From Modestobacter sp. L9-4 (GTDB lineage: Bacteria > Actinomycetota > Actinomycetes > Mycobacteriales > Geodermatophilaceae), in contig NZ_CP077800.1 of the NCBI RefSeq assembly GCF_019112525.1, positions 310,001 to 374,000 on the forward strand: a stretch of DNA of 64,000 nucleotides, read 5' to 3'. Below, piece after piece: positions 44,433-52,942 of the stretch (position 1 is its first letter; every line of letters starts with the position of its first letter). The position numbers and the translations under genes were made by a program. The notes beneath the pieces were generated by a model, which worked only from the letters and a program-made list of their open reading frames with translations, ran no database searches and had not been told where the DNA came from.

Positions 44433-45530
44433 GTGGGCACGGTGAGCGACGGGGCGGCGGTGCGCACCCGGTTGCGGGCGGACCTGGCCGACATCGGCAT
44501 GACGGTGGCGAGCCTCGACCAGCGCGCCGAGGCGGTGCTCGCGGCGCTCGGGCAGGTCGTGCCCGCGGACGCCGCCTGGCTCGCCGTCCGCGACCCGGAG
44601 CGCCGCCGGCACGTCCCGCTGGCCACCGCGGGCGCGGCCGACCCGCTGCGCCGCTACTTCACCTCCGCCACGGCCGACGCCGAGGTCGAGGACCTCGGGC
44701 TCAACAGAGCGCAACGGCCGGTGCTGGCCAGCGAGCTCCCCGTGCCCCTGCCCGAGGTCCAGGCGTGGGGCGAGCACCTGCTCCCGGCCGGCTTCCGCGG
44801 CGGGGTGGCCGGTCCCCTGTTCGCCTCCACGGGGCGTCACATCGGCTTCCTCAGCCTCCTCACCGACGACCCGGCGCGCCCCGGCGACACCGACCGGCGG
44901 CTGCTGGCCGACGTCCTGCGGACCGCCGCGGACGTCCTGGACCGGACGGCGGAGGTCACCCGGACGGCCCGGGTCGTCCGGTCGGCGTGGGCGGGGGTGG
45001 TGCTGACCGCGGGCGGGGAGGTGCACCGCCTGCCCGGGCTCCCTGGCGACCGCCTGCTGGCTGCCGGCTCACCCGTTCTCACCGCGGCCGGGTACGAGCT
45101 GTCCGCCGGTGGCCCGCACGCGGCCTTCCTCGCTCCGGTGGCCGGACCGGACGGCGAGGGACTCGTCCGGGTCACCGTGCTGGACTGCGCCCTGCCCGAC
45201 GTCGACCACCTGTCCGCAGCCGTGCTGCTGTCCTCCCCCGGTGACCTGCGCGGGCTGGACACCCTGGGACTCCGGCTGCTCGGGTTCCTGGTCACCGGCA
45301 GGACGGAGGTCACCGCGCTCGCGGCAGCCCTCGGGCGGGACCCCGGCACGATCGCCGACACCCTCGCCCGTGTGCAGCTGACCCTGCACGCCCGCGACCG
45401 CACCGCCGCAGCCATCCGGGCGCTGCGCAGCGGGCTGCGCATCCCGCCGGCGCTGGCCTGCCCGGCCGGCACCCGACGCGGTCGACGTGCCGCGCCGGTC
45501 AGCCCTGACCCAGGTTCGTCACCAGGTTGA
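44433..45530 (+). CDS. GAF-domain protein with degenerate LuxR-like C-terminus
   Basis: 365 residues. GAF-type sensor domain (about 20-175: AVLAALGQVVPADAAWLAVRDPERRRHVPLATAG, GGVAGPLFASTGRHIGFLSLLTD), a middle domain (VRSAWAGVVLTAGGEVHRLPGLPGDRLLAAGSPVLTAAGYELSAGG), and a C-terminal helical part (LDTLGLRLLGFLVTGRTEVTALAAALGRDPGTIADTLARVQLTLHARDRTAAAI) that aligns with the LuxR HTH of the gene at 50963. Key LuxR residues (TPRE, NAEIA) are changed, so DNA binding is uncertain. The end overlaps the convergent DUF1345 gene by 32 bp. Confidence 0.75.
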   Translation: MGTVSDGAAVRTRLRADLADIGMTVASLDQRAEAVLAALGQVVPADAAWLAVRDPERRRHVPLATAGAADPLRRYFTSATADAEVEDLGLNRAQRPVLASELPVPLPEVQAWGEHLLPAGFRGGVAGPLFASTGRHIGFLSLLTDDPARPGDTDRRLLADVLRTAADVLDRTAEVTRTARVVRSAWAGVVLTAGGEVHRLPGLPGDRLLAAGSPVLTAAGYELSAGGPHAAFLAPVAGPDGEGLVRVTVLDCALPDVDHLSAAVLLSSPGDLRGLDTLGLRLLGFLVTGRTEVTALAAALGRDPGTIADTLARVQLTLHARDRTAAAIRALRSGLRIPPALACPAGTRRGRRAAPVSPDPGSSPG

Positions 45531-46169
45531 CGGCGACGGCGATCACCACGGTCCCGAACAGGTGGGACAGCAGGGCGTGCCCGAGCGCGACCGTGCGGAT
45601 GGAGGTGTCCACGATCTGGGTGTCCGGGACCGCGGAGCTCATGTCCACGGTGAACGCGACGTAGGCGAAGTCGCCGTAGGCGGGCGGCTCCTCCTGGCCG
45701 AAGTCGATCCCGCCGTCACCACCGGGGCAGTACCGGCGGGCGTACTGAGCGCGAAGACGGTGTTGACCAGGGCCCAGGACAGGACGGCCACGGCGACGCC
45801 GAGGACGACGGTGGCCACGCCCACGGCGTCCTGCGACCCGGACCGGACGAGGGCCTCGGCGACGGCACCCAGGCTCACCACCGCCGCGCAGAGGACGACG
45901 GTGTCGGTGACCCGGCTGCGCCCCTCCTCCTCGGCCAGCCGCTTCGTCCCGTCCGCGTCGCGCGGCCAGCTGATCCGCCACACCCAGGTCAGCAGCCCCG
46001 CAGCGGCCACCACCCAGCCCACCAGCGCGCTGAGCTCGGGCGCGCCGGCGAGCACGGTCACCCCCGCCGCGACGAGGCCGGCAGCCAGGCAGCTGAGCAG
46101 CCGCCGCCAGGACAGGATCGCCGGCCGCGGGGTCACGGCGGCCGACGTCCTCCCGTCGGTGGTGGTCAC
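45499..46169 (-). pseudogene. DUF1345 membrane protein, frameshifted
   Basis: Two overlapping minus-strand frames each hold half of one DUF1345 protein. The first half runs SWRRLLSCLAAGLVAAGVTVLAG to VLSWALVNTVFAL. The second half, in another frame, runs QYARRYCPGGDGGIDFGQEEPPAYGDFAYVAFTVDMSSAVPDTQIVDTSIRTVALGHALLSHLFGTVVIAVAVNLV. The switch lies at about 45745-45750; adding one base there restores AL-QYAR and a protein of about 220 residues. Either a real inactivating deletion or a base-calling error. Start GTG at 46169; a GTG at 46253 overlapping the dehydrogenase end is possible. Confidence 0.82.
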
Positions 46170-46245
46170 CGGCGGACCGTGCACCGGAGCAGGGCGGTGG
46201 ACGCCCCGCTCCGGTGCCGGACCGGCGGTCTCGTGCGCCGGTGCC

Positions 46246-47421
46246 TCACGCACCCGGTCGGAACACCGCGCGCACGCAACCGTCCTCCTTCTCCTTGAAC
46301 ATCCGGTACCCCTTCGGCCCGTCCTCCAGCGGCATGACGTGGGTGGCGAGGTGCTCGGTGCGCACCTCGTCCCGGCTCATGAGGTCCAGGATCTCCGGGA
46401 TGTAGCGGTGCCCGTGCTGCTGCGCGCCGCGCAGGGTCAGCGCCTTGTTCATCACCGCGCCCATCGGGAACTTGTCCACCAGGCCGCCGAAAACGCCGAG
46501 GGCGAACACCGTGCCGCCCTTGCGGCAGGCGTAGATGGCCTCCCGGAGGGCGGTCGGCCGGTCCGACTGCAGCCGCAGCTGCTGCTTGACCTGGTCGTAG
46601 AGGTACTGCGGGCCGGTGCCGTGCGCCTCCATGCCCACTGCCTCGATGCACACGTCCGGCCCGCGCCCGCCGGACATCTCCCGCAGCTCGGCGGGGACGT
46701 CGACCTGGGAGTAGTCGAGGGTCTCCGCTCCGATGTGCTGCTGCACCTGCTGCAGCCGGTTGTCGAACCGGTCGATGACGACGACCCGCTCGGCGCCCAT
46801 GAGCATCGCCTTGCGGGCGGCCATCTGCCCGACGCCGCCGGCGCCCCACACCGCGACGACGTCACCGGGCTTCACCTCGGCCTGGTGCGCCCCGGTCCAG
46901 CCGGTGGGTGCGGCGTCGGAGGCGAACAGCGCACGCTCGTCGGAGACGCCGTCCGGGATCGCAAAGGCACCCTGGTCGGCGTAGGGCACCCGCATGTAGG
47001 GGGCGTGGCTGCCCGCGTAGCCGCCCAGCGCGTGGGAGTACCCGTAGCAGCCGCCGATCCCCTGACCCCACAGCGCCTCGGTGATCCCCGGGTTGGGGTT
47101 GCCGTTGTCGCACAGGGACCACAGCTCGTTCTTGCAGTACCAGCACTGCCCGCAGCTGGTGAAGGACACCACGACCACCCGGTCGCCGACCCGGTGCTTC
47201 GTCACGCCCTTGCCCACCTCGGCCACCCGGCCCATGAACTCGTGGCCGAGCACGTCACCGGCGCGCATCGCGGGGATGTAGCCGCCCAGCAGGTGCAGGT
47301 CCGAGCCGCAGGTCACCGACAGGCCGACCTCGAGGATGATGTCGTGGTCGTTGAGGATCTTCGGCTCCGGGACGTCCTCCACCCCGACCTCGTTGACGCC
47401 CCGCCAGGTCACCGCCTTCAC
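46246..47421 (-). CDS. zinc-dependent alcohol dehydrogenase (threonine-dehydrogenase-like)
   Basis: 391 residues. Catalytic zinc site LSVTCGSDLHLLGGY and GHEFMG, structural cysteines CGQCWYCKNELWSLC, cofactor motif VVAVWGAGGVGQMAARKAMLMGAERVVVID. A GIGGCYGYSHALGGYAG insert, shared with the 41619 enzyme (GGIYGYSHTTGGYDG), marks both as members of the formaldehyde-dehydrogenase-like branch. GTG at 47421 overlaps the upstream stop (GTGA). Third gene of an operon starting at 49634. Confidence 0.9.
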   Translation of the reverse strand: MKAVTWRGVNEVGVEDVPEPKILNDHDIILEVGLSVTCGSDLHLLGGYIPAMRAGDVLGHEFMGRVAEVGKGVTKHRVGDRVVVVSFTSCGQCWYCKNELWSLCDNGNPNPGITEALWGQGIGGCYGYSHALGGYAGSHAPYMRVPYADQGAFAIPDGVSDERALFASDAAPTGWTGAHQAEVKPGDVVAVWGAGGVGQMAARKAMLMGAERVVVIDRFDNRLQQVQQHIGAETLDYSQVDVPAELREMSGGRGPDVCIEAVGMEAHGTGPQYLYDQVKQQLRLQSDRPTALREAIYACRKGGTVFALGVFGGLVDKFPMGAVMNKALTLRGAQQHGHRYIPEILDLMSRDEVRTEHLATHVMPLEDGPKGYRMFKEKEDGCVRAVFRPGA

Positions 47422-47906
47422 AGCACTCCCCCCTTGGGCGCCCGCTTGGTGGCCGCCTCCAGCGCCGCGCCGGCCGGCGTGGCGTTCCGCTTGCCGTGCG
47501 GTGCGGGGTCGACCCGCAGCACCTCCCCGACCTCGATCAGCTGCTTGGCCTCCCGCAGGGCGGACCGGAGCTCGGCCTGCGGGTCGCTGCCTGCCAGCCG
47601 CGCCGGAGCCGCAGCGCTCCCCGACGAGCGCTGCCTCAGCCGCACGGCCAGCTCGGTGCCCTTGCCGCCCGGCGCCGGGCTGATCCGCGTCTCGATGCGG
47701 TCGCCGTAGGCGGCCAGCGGCGCCGGCAGCGAGCCGGCGCCGATCTCCGCCGGCTCGCGGTAGATGCTCACGACCAGCCACCCGGACGCCGGGCCCTTCG
47801 CCGGCACTGCGCCGTCCTCGTGTTCGAAGACCGAGCGGACCTGCCGGAGGACGGTGCCGCCCGCCCGGGCGGCCAACGACGCCACGTTCCCCAGCGGGCC
47901 GGTCAC
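47418..47906 (-). CDS. uncharacterised protein in dehydrogenase operon
   Basis: 162 residues, GTG at 47906 overlapping the PfpI-family stop, and its own stop overlapping the next dehydrogenase start. The middle (GWLVVSIYREPAEIGAGSLPAPLAAYGDRIETRISPAPGGKGTELAVRLRQR) has the strand pattern of an SRPBCC/START-like fold. The basic tail RVDPAPHGKRNATPAGAALEAATKRAPKGG is conserved-looking. I do not recognise a family with certainty. Its tight coupling says it is made together with the dehydrogenases. Confidence 0.7.
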   Translation of the reverse strand: MTGPLGNVASLAARAGGTVLRQVRSVFEHEDGAVPAKGPASGWLVVSIYREPAEIGAGSLPAPLAAYGDRIETRISPAPGGKGTELAVRLRQRSSGSAAAPARLAGSDPQAELRSALREAKQLIEVGEVLRVDPAPHGKRNATPAGAALEAATKRAPKGGVL

Positions 47907-48487
47907 GAGGCACCGCCCGCGCCGGCGTGCTGCGGCGCACGGGCGAACTCCTGCACGATCCGCTCGCAGAACGCCGGCAGGTCCTCGGGCGACCTGCTGG
48001 TGGTGATGTTGCCGTCGGTGACGACCTCCTCGTCGACCACCTCCGCACCGGCGTTGCGCAGGTCGGTGCGGATGCTGGGGAACGAGGTCAGCCGGCGGCC
48101 GCGCGCGACGTCGGCCTCGACGAAGTTCCACGGGCCGTGGCAGATCGAGGCGACCGGCTTGCCCGACTGGACGAAGTCCCGGACGAACTGCACCGCTGCA
48201 GGCTGCATCCGCAGCTTGTCCGGGTTCACCGTCCCTCCGGGCAGGAGCAGCGCGCCGTAGTCGTCGACCGACGCCGCCCCGACCAGCCGGTCGACACCGA
48301 ACGTGCCGGCGTCCTCCAGGTCGTTGTTGCGGGCCTGGATCTCGCCGTCGTGGATCGACACCACGTCGGTCCGCGCGCCCGCGTCGTCGAGGGCCCGCCG
48401 CGGCTGCTCCAGCTCCACCCGCTCCACGCCGTCCGCGGCCAGGATCGCGACCCGCCGGCCGTCCAGGTGCCCGGCCACGTCAGGCAC
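47903..48487 (-). CDS. DJ-1/PfpI family protein
   Basis: 194 residues. PfpI-type core RRVAILAADGVERVELEQPRRALDDAGARTDVVSIHDGEI, nucleophile elbow SICHGPWN with the catalytic Cys, and DLRNAGAEVVDEEVVTDGNITTSRSPEDLPAFC. Such proteins act as glyoxalase III/deglycase-like or stress proteins; methylglyoxal or glyoxal clean-up fits the aldehyde dehydrogenase neighbours (inference). GTG at 48487 overlaps the upstream gene by 8 bp; GTG at 48478 is an alternative. Confidence 0.88.
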   Translation of the reverse strand: MPDVAGHLDGRRVAILAADGVERVELEQPRRALDDAGARTDVVSIHDGEIQARNNDLEDAGTFGVDRLVGAASVDDYGALLLPGGTVNPDKLRMQPAAVQFVRDFVQSGKPVASICHGPWNFVEADVARGRRLTSFPSIRTDLRNAGAEVVDEEVVTDGNITTSRSPEDLPAFCERIVQEFARAPQHAGAGGAS

Positions 48488-49634
48488 CCGCCATCGCCGG
48501 GTGCAGGACGACCTTGGTCCAGCCGTCGTCCCGGGCGTCGAAGTGCTGGTAGGCCTCTGGGGCTGCGTCCAGCGGGAGCTCGTGGCTGACGATGAACGAG
48601 GGCTCGGCCTTGCCCGCGGCGATGAGGTCGCGCAGCTGCCGGTTGTACTTCTTGACCGGTGCCTGACCGCTGCCCAGCTTTTGGCCCTTGAACCAGAACA
48701 TGCCGAAGTCGAAGGCGAGCTTGCCCTGCTTCGCCAGCTCGTCGGCGCCCCCCGGGTCCTGCGGGACGTAGACGCCGACGGTGCCGATCGTGCCGGTGAA
48801 GCGCACCGAGGCGACCAGCCGGTTCATCGTCAGGTTGGCCTGCTCCTGCCCGTCGGGCTCGTGCGCCTGGTAGCCGACGCACTCGCAGCCGTTGTCCGCC
48901 CCCAGCCCCATCGTCTGCTCCAGGACCGCCTGCACCGGGTCGACCTGCGAGTCGTCGATGGCGATCGCGCCGATGGACTCGGCCAGCCGCAGCCGGTCGG
49001 GCTGCCGGTCGACGACCATCACCTTGCTCGCCCCCCGGATGGTCGCCGACAGCGCGGCCATCAGCCCGACGGGTCCCGCGCCGTAGATGACGGTCTGGTC
49101 GCCCGGCTTCACCCCGGCCATCTCGGTGGCGTGGTATCCGGTCGGGAAGATGTCGGCGAGCATCACGTAGTCGGTCTGCCGCGCTTCGGCGTCCTCCCCC
49201 AGCAGCAGGCAGTTGAAGTCGCCCCACGGCACGCGCAGCAGCTCGGCCTGTCCCCCGGCGTAGGGGCCCATGTCGGCGAAGCCGTACGCGGCGCCCGCCC
49301 ACTCCTTCTTCGGCTGGGCGGTCAGGCAGTAGTTGGTGAGCTGGCGCTCGCAGTTCTTGCAGTGCCCGCAGGCGATGTTGAAGGGCAGCACGACCCAGTC
49401 GCCGACCTGCACCTTGTCCACCCCGTCGCCCACCTCGACCACCTGGCCGAGGTTCTCGTGCCCGAACCAGCGGCCGGTCTCGAAGTCGGTCCGGCCCTCG
49501 TACATGTGCAGGTCCGAGCCGCAGATGTTCGCCGAGGTGACCCGCACCAGCACGTCGGTCGGCCGCTCGATCCGGGCGTCCGGCACCTCCTCGACGCTGA
49601 CGTCACGCGGCCCCTGGTACACGACTGCCTTCAT
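48480..49634 (-). CDS. glutathione-independent formaldehyde dehydrogenase-like protein
   Basis: 384 residues. Motifs: SANICGSDLHMYEGRT and GHENLG (catalytic zinc), CGHCKNCERQLTNYC (structural zinc), TVIYGAGPVGLMAALSATIRGASKVMVVD (NAD). The insertion CECVGYQAHEPDGQEQANLTMNRLVASVRFTGTIGTVGVY matches the Pseudomonas-type FdhA family that oxidises formaldehyde with bound NAD and no glutathione. First gene of the minus-strand operon running through PfpI, the 162-residue protein, a second dehydrogenase and DUF1345. Confidence 0.9.
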   Translation of the reverse strand: MKAVVYQGPRDVSVEEVPDARIERPTDVLVRVTSANICGSDLHMYEGRTDFETGRWFGHENLGQVVEVGDGVDKVQVGDWVVLPFNIACGHCKNCERQLTNYCLTAQPKKEWAGAAYGFADMGPYAGGQAELLRVPWGDFNCLLLGEDAEARQTDYVMLADIFPTGYHATEMAGVKPGDQTVIYGAGPVGLMAALSATIRGASKVMVVDRQPDRLRLAESIGAIAIDDSQVDPVQAVLEQTMGLGADNGCECVGYQAHEPDGQEQANLTMNRLVASVRFTGTIGTVGVYVPQDPGGADELAKQGKLAFDFGMFWFKGQKLGSGQAPVKKYNRQLRDLIAAGKAEPSFIVSHELPLDAAPEAYQHFDARDDGWTKVVLHPAMAGA

Positions 49635-49713
49635 GCTGCCTCCCTGATCGCGGACGGGTCCCGGCCCGTGCTCCTGCCGGGAGGTCGATCGAACCGCCGC
49701 AGGACGGCGACCG

Positions 49714-49735
49714 GTATCGGTAGAACTGCCGACAC
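49714..49735. promoter_or_regulatory. dyad upstream of the dehydrogenase operon
   Basis: A 22-bp imperfect palindrome (outer half GTATCGGTAG, inner centre AA/CT, other half CTGCCGACAC) lies about 80 bp upstream of the 48480-49634 gene. Its core CGGTAGAACTGC (49718-49729) recurs with one change at 50862-50873, between the LysR and GAF-LuxR genes. Confidence 0.4.
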
Positions 49736-49814
49736 CGGTCCGGCGCCGGCGCCACCGCGTTCCGGCTCGTCACCAGGGCCCGGCGTCCGCCGGTCGGGCG
49801 GGCCGGCGTCGGGG

Positions 49815-50762
49815 TCAGTGACCGCGCGGGGTCGTCCCGGGGTGCTGCGGCGCCGTCAGCAGCACCCCCGGCTCGCCGACCGTGCCGATCACCTGGTCGA
49901 CCACCCTGCGGACCGCGGGCCGCGGCGACCGCCGCCAGACCACCTCCAGGTCCAGGGCCAGCTCGGGGGCCAGCTGCCGGACGACGACGCCGTCGACGTC
50001 GAGCAGCTCGGCGACGCCCAGGATCACCGGGGCCACGCCGGCTCCTGCGGCGACGGCCCGGAGCATCGCCTCCGGGCCGTTGATGAGGTCGGGCTCCACG
50101 ACGACCTGGTCACGCCCGGCACCCCGGGGCAGCAGGTGGTCGACGGTCCGCTGCCAGATGCCGGCGAAGGGCGACCTCGGGAACATCACCACCTGCTCCT
50201 GCGCGAGCTCGGCGACGCCGATCTCCACCCGGCCGGCGAGCGGGTGCCCCGATGGCAGGGCGACCCCGAACGTCACCGCGCCGAGCACGAGACCGGGGAG
50301 GTCACGCTGCGCGGGCGACCGCTCCCAGACCACCGCCACGTCCGCCCGCGACTGCCGGACCGCCTCCACGGCGTCGTCCCCCGGGCTGGAGCTGACCACG
50401 GCCTCCACGCCGTCGACGGCGGTGCCGATGAGGCGCAGCGGGCCGTCGAGGACCCATTCGGCCATGGTGCACACCCGCACCTGCACCTGCTCCCGCTGCT
50501 CCGGCCCCGCCGAGCGCACGTCCTCGCGCGCCCGCTCGACCTCGGCGAGGATGACCCGCGCCCGGTCGGCCAGCACACGTCCGGCGGCCGTCAGCTCGGC
50601 GCCCTGCGGCGTCCGGTCGAACAACGTCACCCGCAGCTCGCGTTCCAGCGCCCGGATCTGCTGGGAGAGGGACGGGGGCGCCATGTGCAGCCGGCGGGCA
50701 GCGGCCGCGAACCGCCGCTCCTCGGCCACGGCGACGAAGTACCTCAGCTGGCGCAGCTCCAC
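49815..50762 (-). CDS. LysR-family transcriptional regulator
   Basis: 315 residues. N-terminal winged HTH (ELRQLRYFVAVAEERRFAAAARRLHMAPPSLSQQIRALERELRVTLFDRTPQGAELTAAG), linker helix, then the co-inducer-binding domain (GVALPSGHPLAGR, AVAAGAGVAPV). GTG at 50762 gives the canonical start ELRQLRYF. It lies between the dehydrogenase operon (same strand, downstream) and the divergent GAF-LuxR gene, so either could be its target. Confidence 0.92.
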   Translation of the reverse strand: MELRQLRYFVAVAEERRFAAAARRLHMAPPSLSQQIRALERELRVTLFDRTPQGAELTAAGRVLADRARVILAEVERAREDVRSAGPEQREQVQVRVCTMAEWVLDGPLRLIGTAVDGVEAVVSSSPGDDAVEAVRQSRADVAVVWERSPAQRDLPGLVLGAVTFGVALPSGHPLAGRVEIGVAELAQEQVVMFPRSPFAGIWQRTVDHLLPRGAGRDQVVVEPDLINGPEAMLRAVAAGAGVAPVILGVAELLDVDGVVVRQLAPELALDLEVVWRRSPRPAVRRVVDQVIGTVGEPGVLLTAPQHPGTTPRGH

Positions 50763-50962
50763 GACGCACGCTACCGCCGGTCCGTCGGCGGGGCCGGAGG
50801 CCACGGCTCCGCCCTGTGCGGATCTCCGTCATCGCAGCGGGTGGCGCAGGACCGTGCCGACCGGTAGGACTGCAGGGGTCGGCGACCCCTCGCCCGGTCG
50901 AGAAGCCGGTGAGGGCGCGAGGGGGCCCGACCCGCTCCGGCGGTGACCCCTGAGGGGGATTC

Positions 50963-52006
50963 GTGCAGCCACACACCACCGGCGAGCTGTCGCTGGCCGA
51001 GACCGCCACCTCCTGCGGCAGCACGGTCGAACGCGCGCAGGGGATGCTGGAAGCGCTCCGCCGTGTCGTGCCCTTCGACGGTGCCTGGCTGGCGCTCACC
51101 GACCCCCTCGGCGCGGGCTACCACTCCCTTGCCAGCGCGCACCTCGACGCACCGGTCGTGCAGTTCCTGGCCGGCCCGCAGATGGCGCGCGACATCGCAG
51201 CCACCGGCGCCGACCGGGCCAGCCCGCCGATCAGCCCCTCGGACCTGCCCTACCCGGTCGACGAGCTGCTCACCTGGGCCGACTGCCTGCTGCCCTCCGG
51301 CGTCCGGGAGGCGCTGGCGCTCGGGCTCTTCACGCCCACCGGTCGGCACGTCGGCTTCCTCGCGCTGCTCTCCGGCGACCTGAAGCCACCGTCCCCGGCC
51401 GTGCGCCGTGTGGTCCGCCAGGTGGCGCCGGTCCTCGCGCACGGCATCGACCCCATGCGGTCGCTGTCCACCGCCGCCCGCCTGGTCCGCAGAGCCCGTG
51501 CCGGGGTGGTCCTCTGCGCCGACGGCGGCTGCCGCCCACTGCCGGGGCTGCCCGGCGACGAGTTCCTGGCGCCCGGGTCACCGGTGCTCGCCGCGGTCCG
51601 GGAACGGGTCCACGACGGGGACGTCTGTGCCTCCTTCCTCTGGCCGGTGGGCGGCCGGCACGCCCCCCACGGACACGTGCGGGTCACCGCCCTGGCCGCG
51701 CCGGAGGACGTCCCGTCCGCGCTGGTCGGCCTCGCGCTGCTGTCACCGCCGCCGGACATGCGCGGCCTGACCCCCCGGGAGCTGGAGGTCCTCGGACTCC
51801 TGGTCGAGGGCTGCTCCAACGCGGAGATCGCACGCTCCCTCGTCGTGGCGCCACGGACCGTCGCGGCTCACCTGGAGCACGTCCTCGCCAAGCTCGACGC
51901 CCCGACGAGGACGCTGGCGGCGGTCCGTGCCGAGCGGGAGGGCCTGTACGTCCCCTTCCCGCGCGGTCGGCCGGAGACCACCGTCCACCCGGCCGACGCG
52001 ACCTGA
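50963..52006 (+). CDS. GAF-domain LuxR-family regulator
   Basis: 347 residues. Sensor region (about 25-160: MLEALRRVVPFDGAWLALTDP, ALGLFTPTGRHVGFLALLSGD), a middle domain (VRRARAGVVLCADGGCRPLPGLPGDEFLAPGSPVLAAVRERV), and a complete LuxR HTH (about 268-330: LTPRELEVLGLLVEGCSNAEIARSLVVAPRTVAAHLEHVLAKLDAPTRTLAAVRAEREGL). GTG at 50963 has a GAGGGGG site. Clearly paralogous over its whole length to the 44433 gene. Divergent from LysR. Confidence 0.88.
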   Translation: MQPHTTGELSLAETATSCGSTVERAQGMLEALRRVVPFDGAWLALTDPLGAGYHSLASAHLDAPVVQFLAGPQMARDIAATGADRASPPISPSDLPYPVDELLTWADCLLPSGVREALALGLFTPTGRHVGFLALLSGDLKPPSPAVRRVVRQVAPVLAHGIDPMRSLSTAARLVRRARAGVVLCADGGCRPLPGLPGDEFLAPGSPVLAAVRERVHDGDVCASFLWPVGGRHAPHGHVRVTALAAPEDVPSALVGLALLSPPPDMRGLTPRELEVLGLLVEGCSNAEIARSLVVAPRTVAAHLEHVLAKLDAPTRTLAAVRAEREGLYVPFPRGRPETTVHPADAT

Positions 52007-52076
52007 GTCGGCTGGGCGATCGGTTCCACCACTCGCCCCGGCAGCGACCGCGTGGGTGCCCGCGTCCCCGGAGCCG

Positions 52077-52841
52077 TCAGTCGCCGTGCGGGTCCAGGTG
52101 GTTCAGCGTCGCGACGACCCGGTCGTAGTCGCCGCGCGCCTCGCCGTAGCGGAGGAACTTGACGTTCTCCACCTGGATCTCCGTCGCGTCCGGCTGGGTG
52201 CGGATCAGCTCGACGACCTCGTCGACGAAGTCGGCCAGCGGCATGGCGAACTCGCTCTCCTCCTGGCCGGGCAGCAGCGCGGTGCGCACCGACGGCGGCT
52301 CGAGCTCGACCACCGCCACGCTCGTGCCCGCGAGCTGCAGCCGGAGGGACTCGCTGAGCATGTGGACGGCGGCCTTGGTGGCGTTGTAGCTCGGGGTGAC
52401 CTTCAGCGGGGCGAACGCCAGCCCGGAGGAGACGGTCATGATCGTGGCGGCGGGCCGGGAGCGGAGGTGCTCGACGAAGGCGGCGATGAGCCGGATCGGG
52501 CCGAGCAGGTTGGTCGTGACCGTCTCCTCGGCTGAGGCGAGGAAGCCGCCCGGGGTGGTCCAGTCCTCGACCCGCATGATCCCGGCCATGATGACCAGGA
52601 CGTCGAGGTCCGGGTGCTCGGCGAGGACCTGGGCGGCGGCGCGCTCGATGCTGGCGGGGTCGGCCGTGTCGATCTCGACGGCGTGCAGGCCGGGGTGCTC
52701 GGCGGTGATCTGCTCGAGCAGCGCGGTGCGCCGACCGCCGATGACGACGGTGTTGCCCTCCTCGTGCAGGCGCAGGGCGAGAGCCAGGCCGATGCCGCTC
52801 GTCGCGCCGGGGATGAAGACGGTGTTCCCGGAGATGTCCAT
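52077..52841 (-). CDS. SDR family oxidoreductase (DltE-like)
   Basis: 254 residues. Cofactor motif PGATSGIG (about 11-18), MAGIM in place of NNAG, TVSSGLAFAP with Ser, YNATKAAVH (YxxxK), and PPSVRTALLPGQEESEFAMPLADFVDEVVELI, the C-terminal pattern of the DltE subgroup. ATG at 52841. Divergent from XRE gene 3, its presumed regulator. Substrate unknown. Confidence 0.9.
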   Translation of the reverse strand: MDISGNTVFIPGATSGIGLALALRLHEEGNTVVIGGRRTALLEQITAEHPGLHAVEIDTADPASIERAAAQVLAEHPDLDVLVIMAGIMRVEDWTTPGGFLASAEETVTTNLLGPIRLIAAFVEHLRSRPAATIMTVSSGLAFAPLKVTPSYNATKAAVHMLSESLRLQLAGTSVAVVELEPPSVRTALLPGQEESEFAMPLADFVDEVVELIRTQPDATEIQVENVKFLRYGEARGDYDRVVATLNHLDPHGD

Positions 52842-52891
52842 GCCCAGAGCGTCGGCCGGGCGCGAGCCCGGTGGCAGAGCGCGGTGATCGG

Positions 52892-52906
52892 GGGACCGCC
52901 GGTCCC
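52892..52906. promoter_or_regulatory. dyad upstream of XRE gene 3
   Basis: GGGACC (52892-52897) and GGTCCC (52901-52906) form a perfect dyad with a 3-bp spacer, flanked by further G on the left. It lies 36 bp before the XRE start, comparable to the dyads of the other two XRE divergons. Confidence 0.45.
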
Positions 52907-52942
52907 TGGCTGCACCGGGCGCGCAGCGGTGACACTGGTCCG

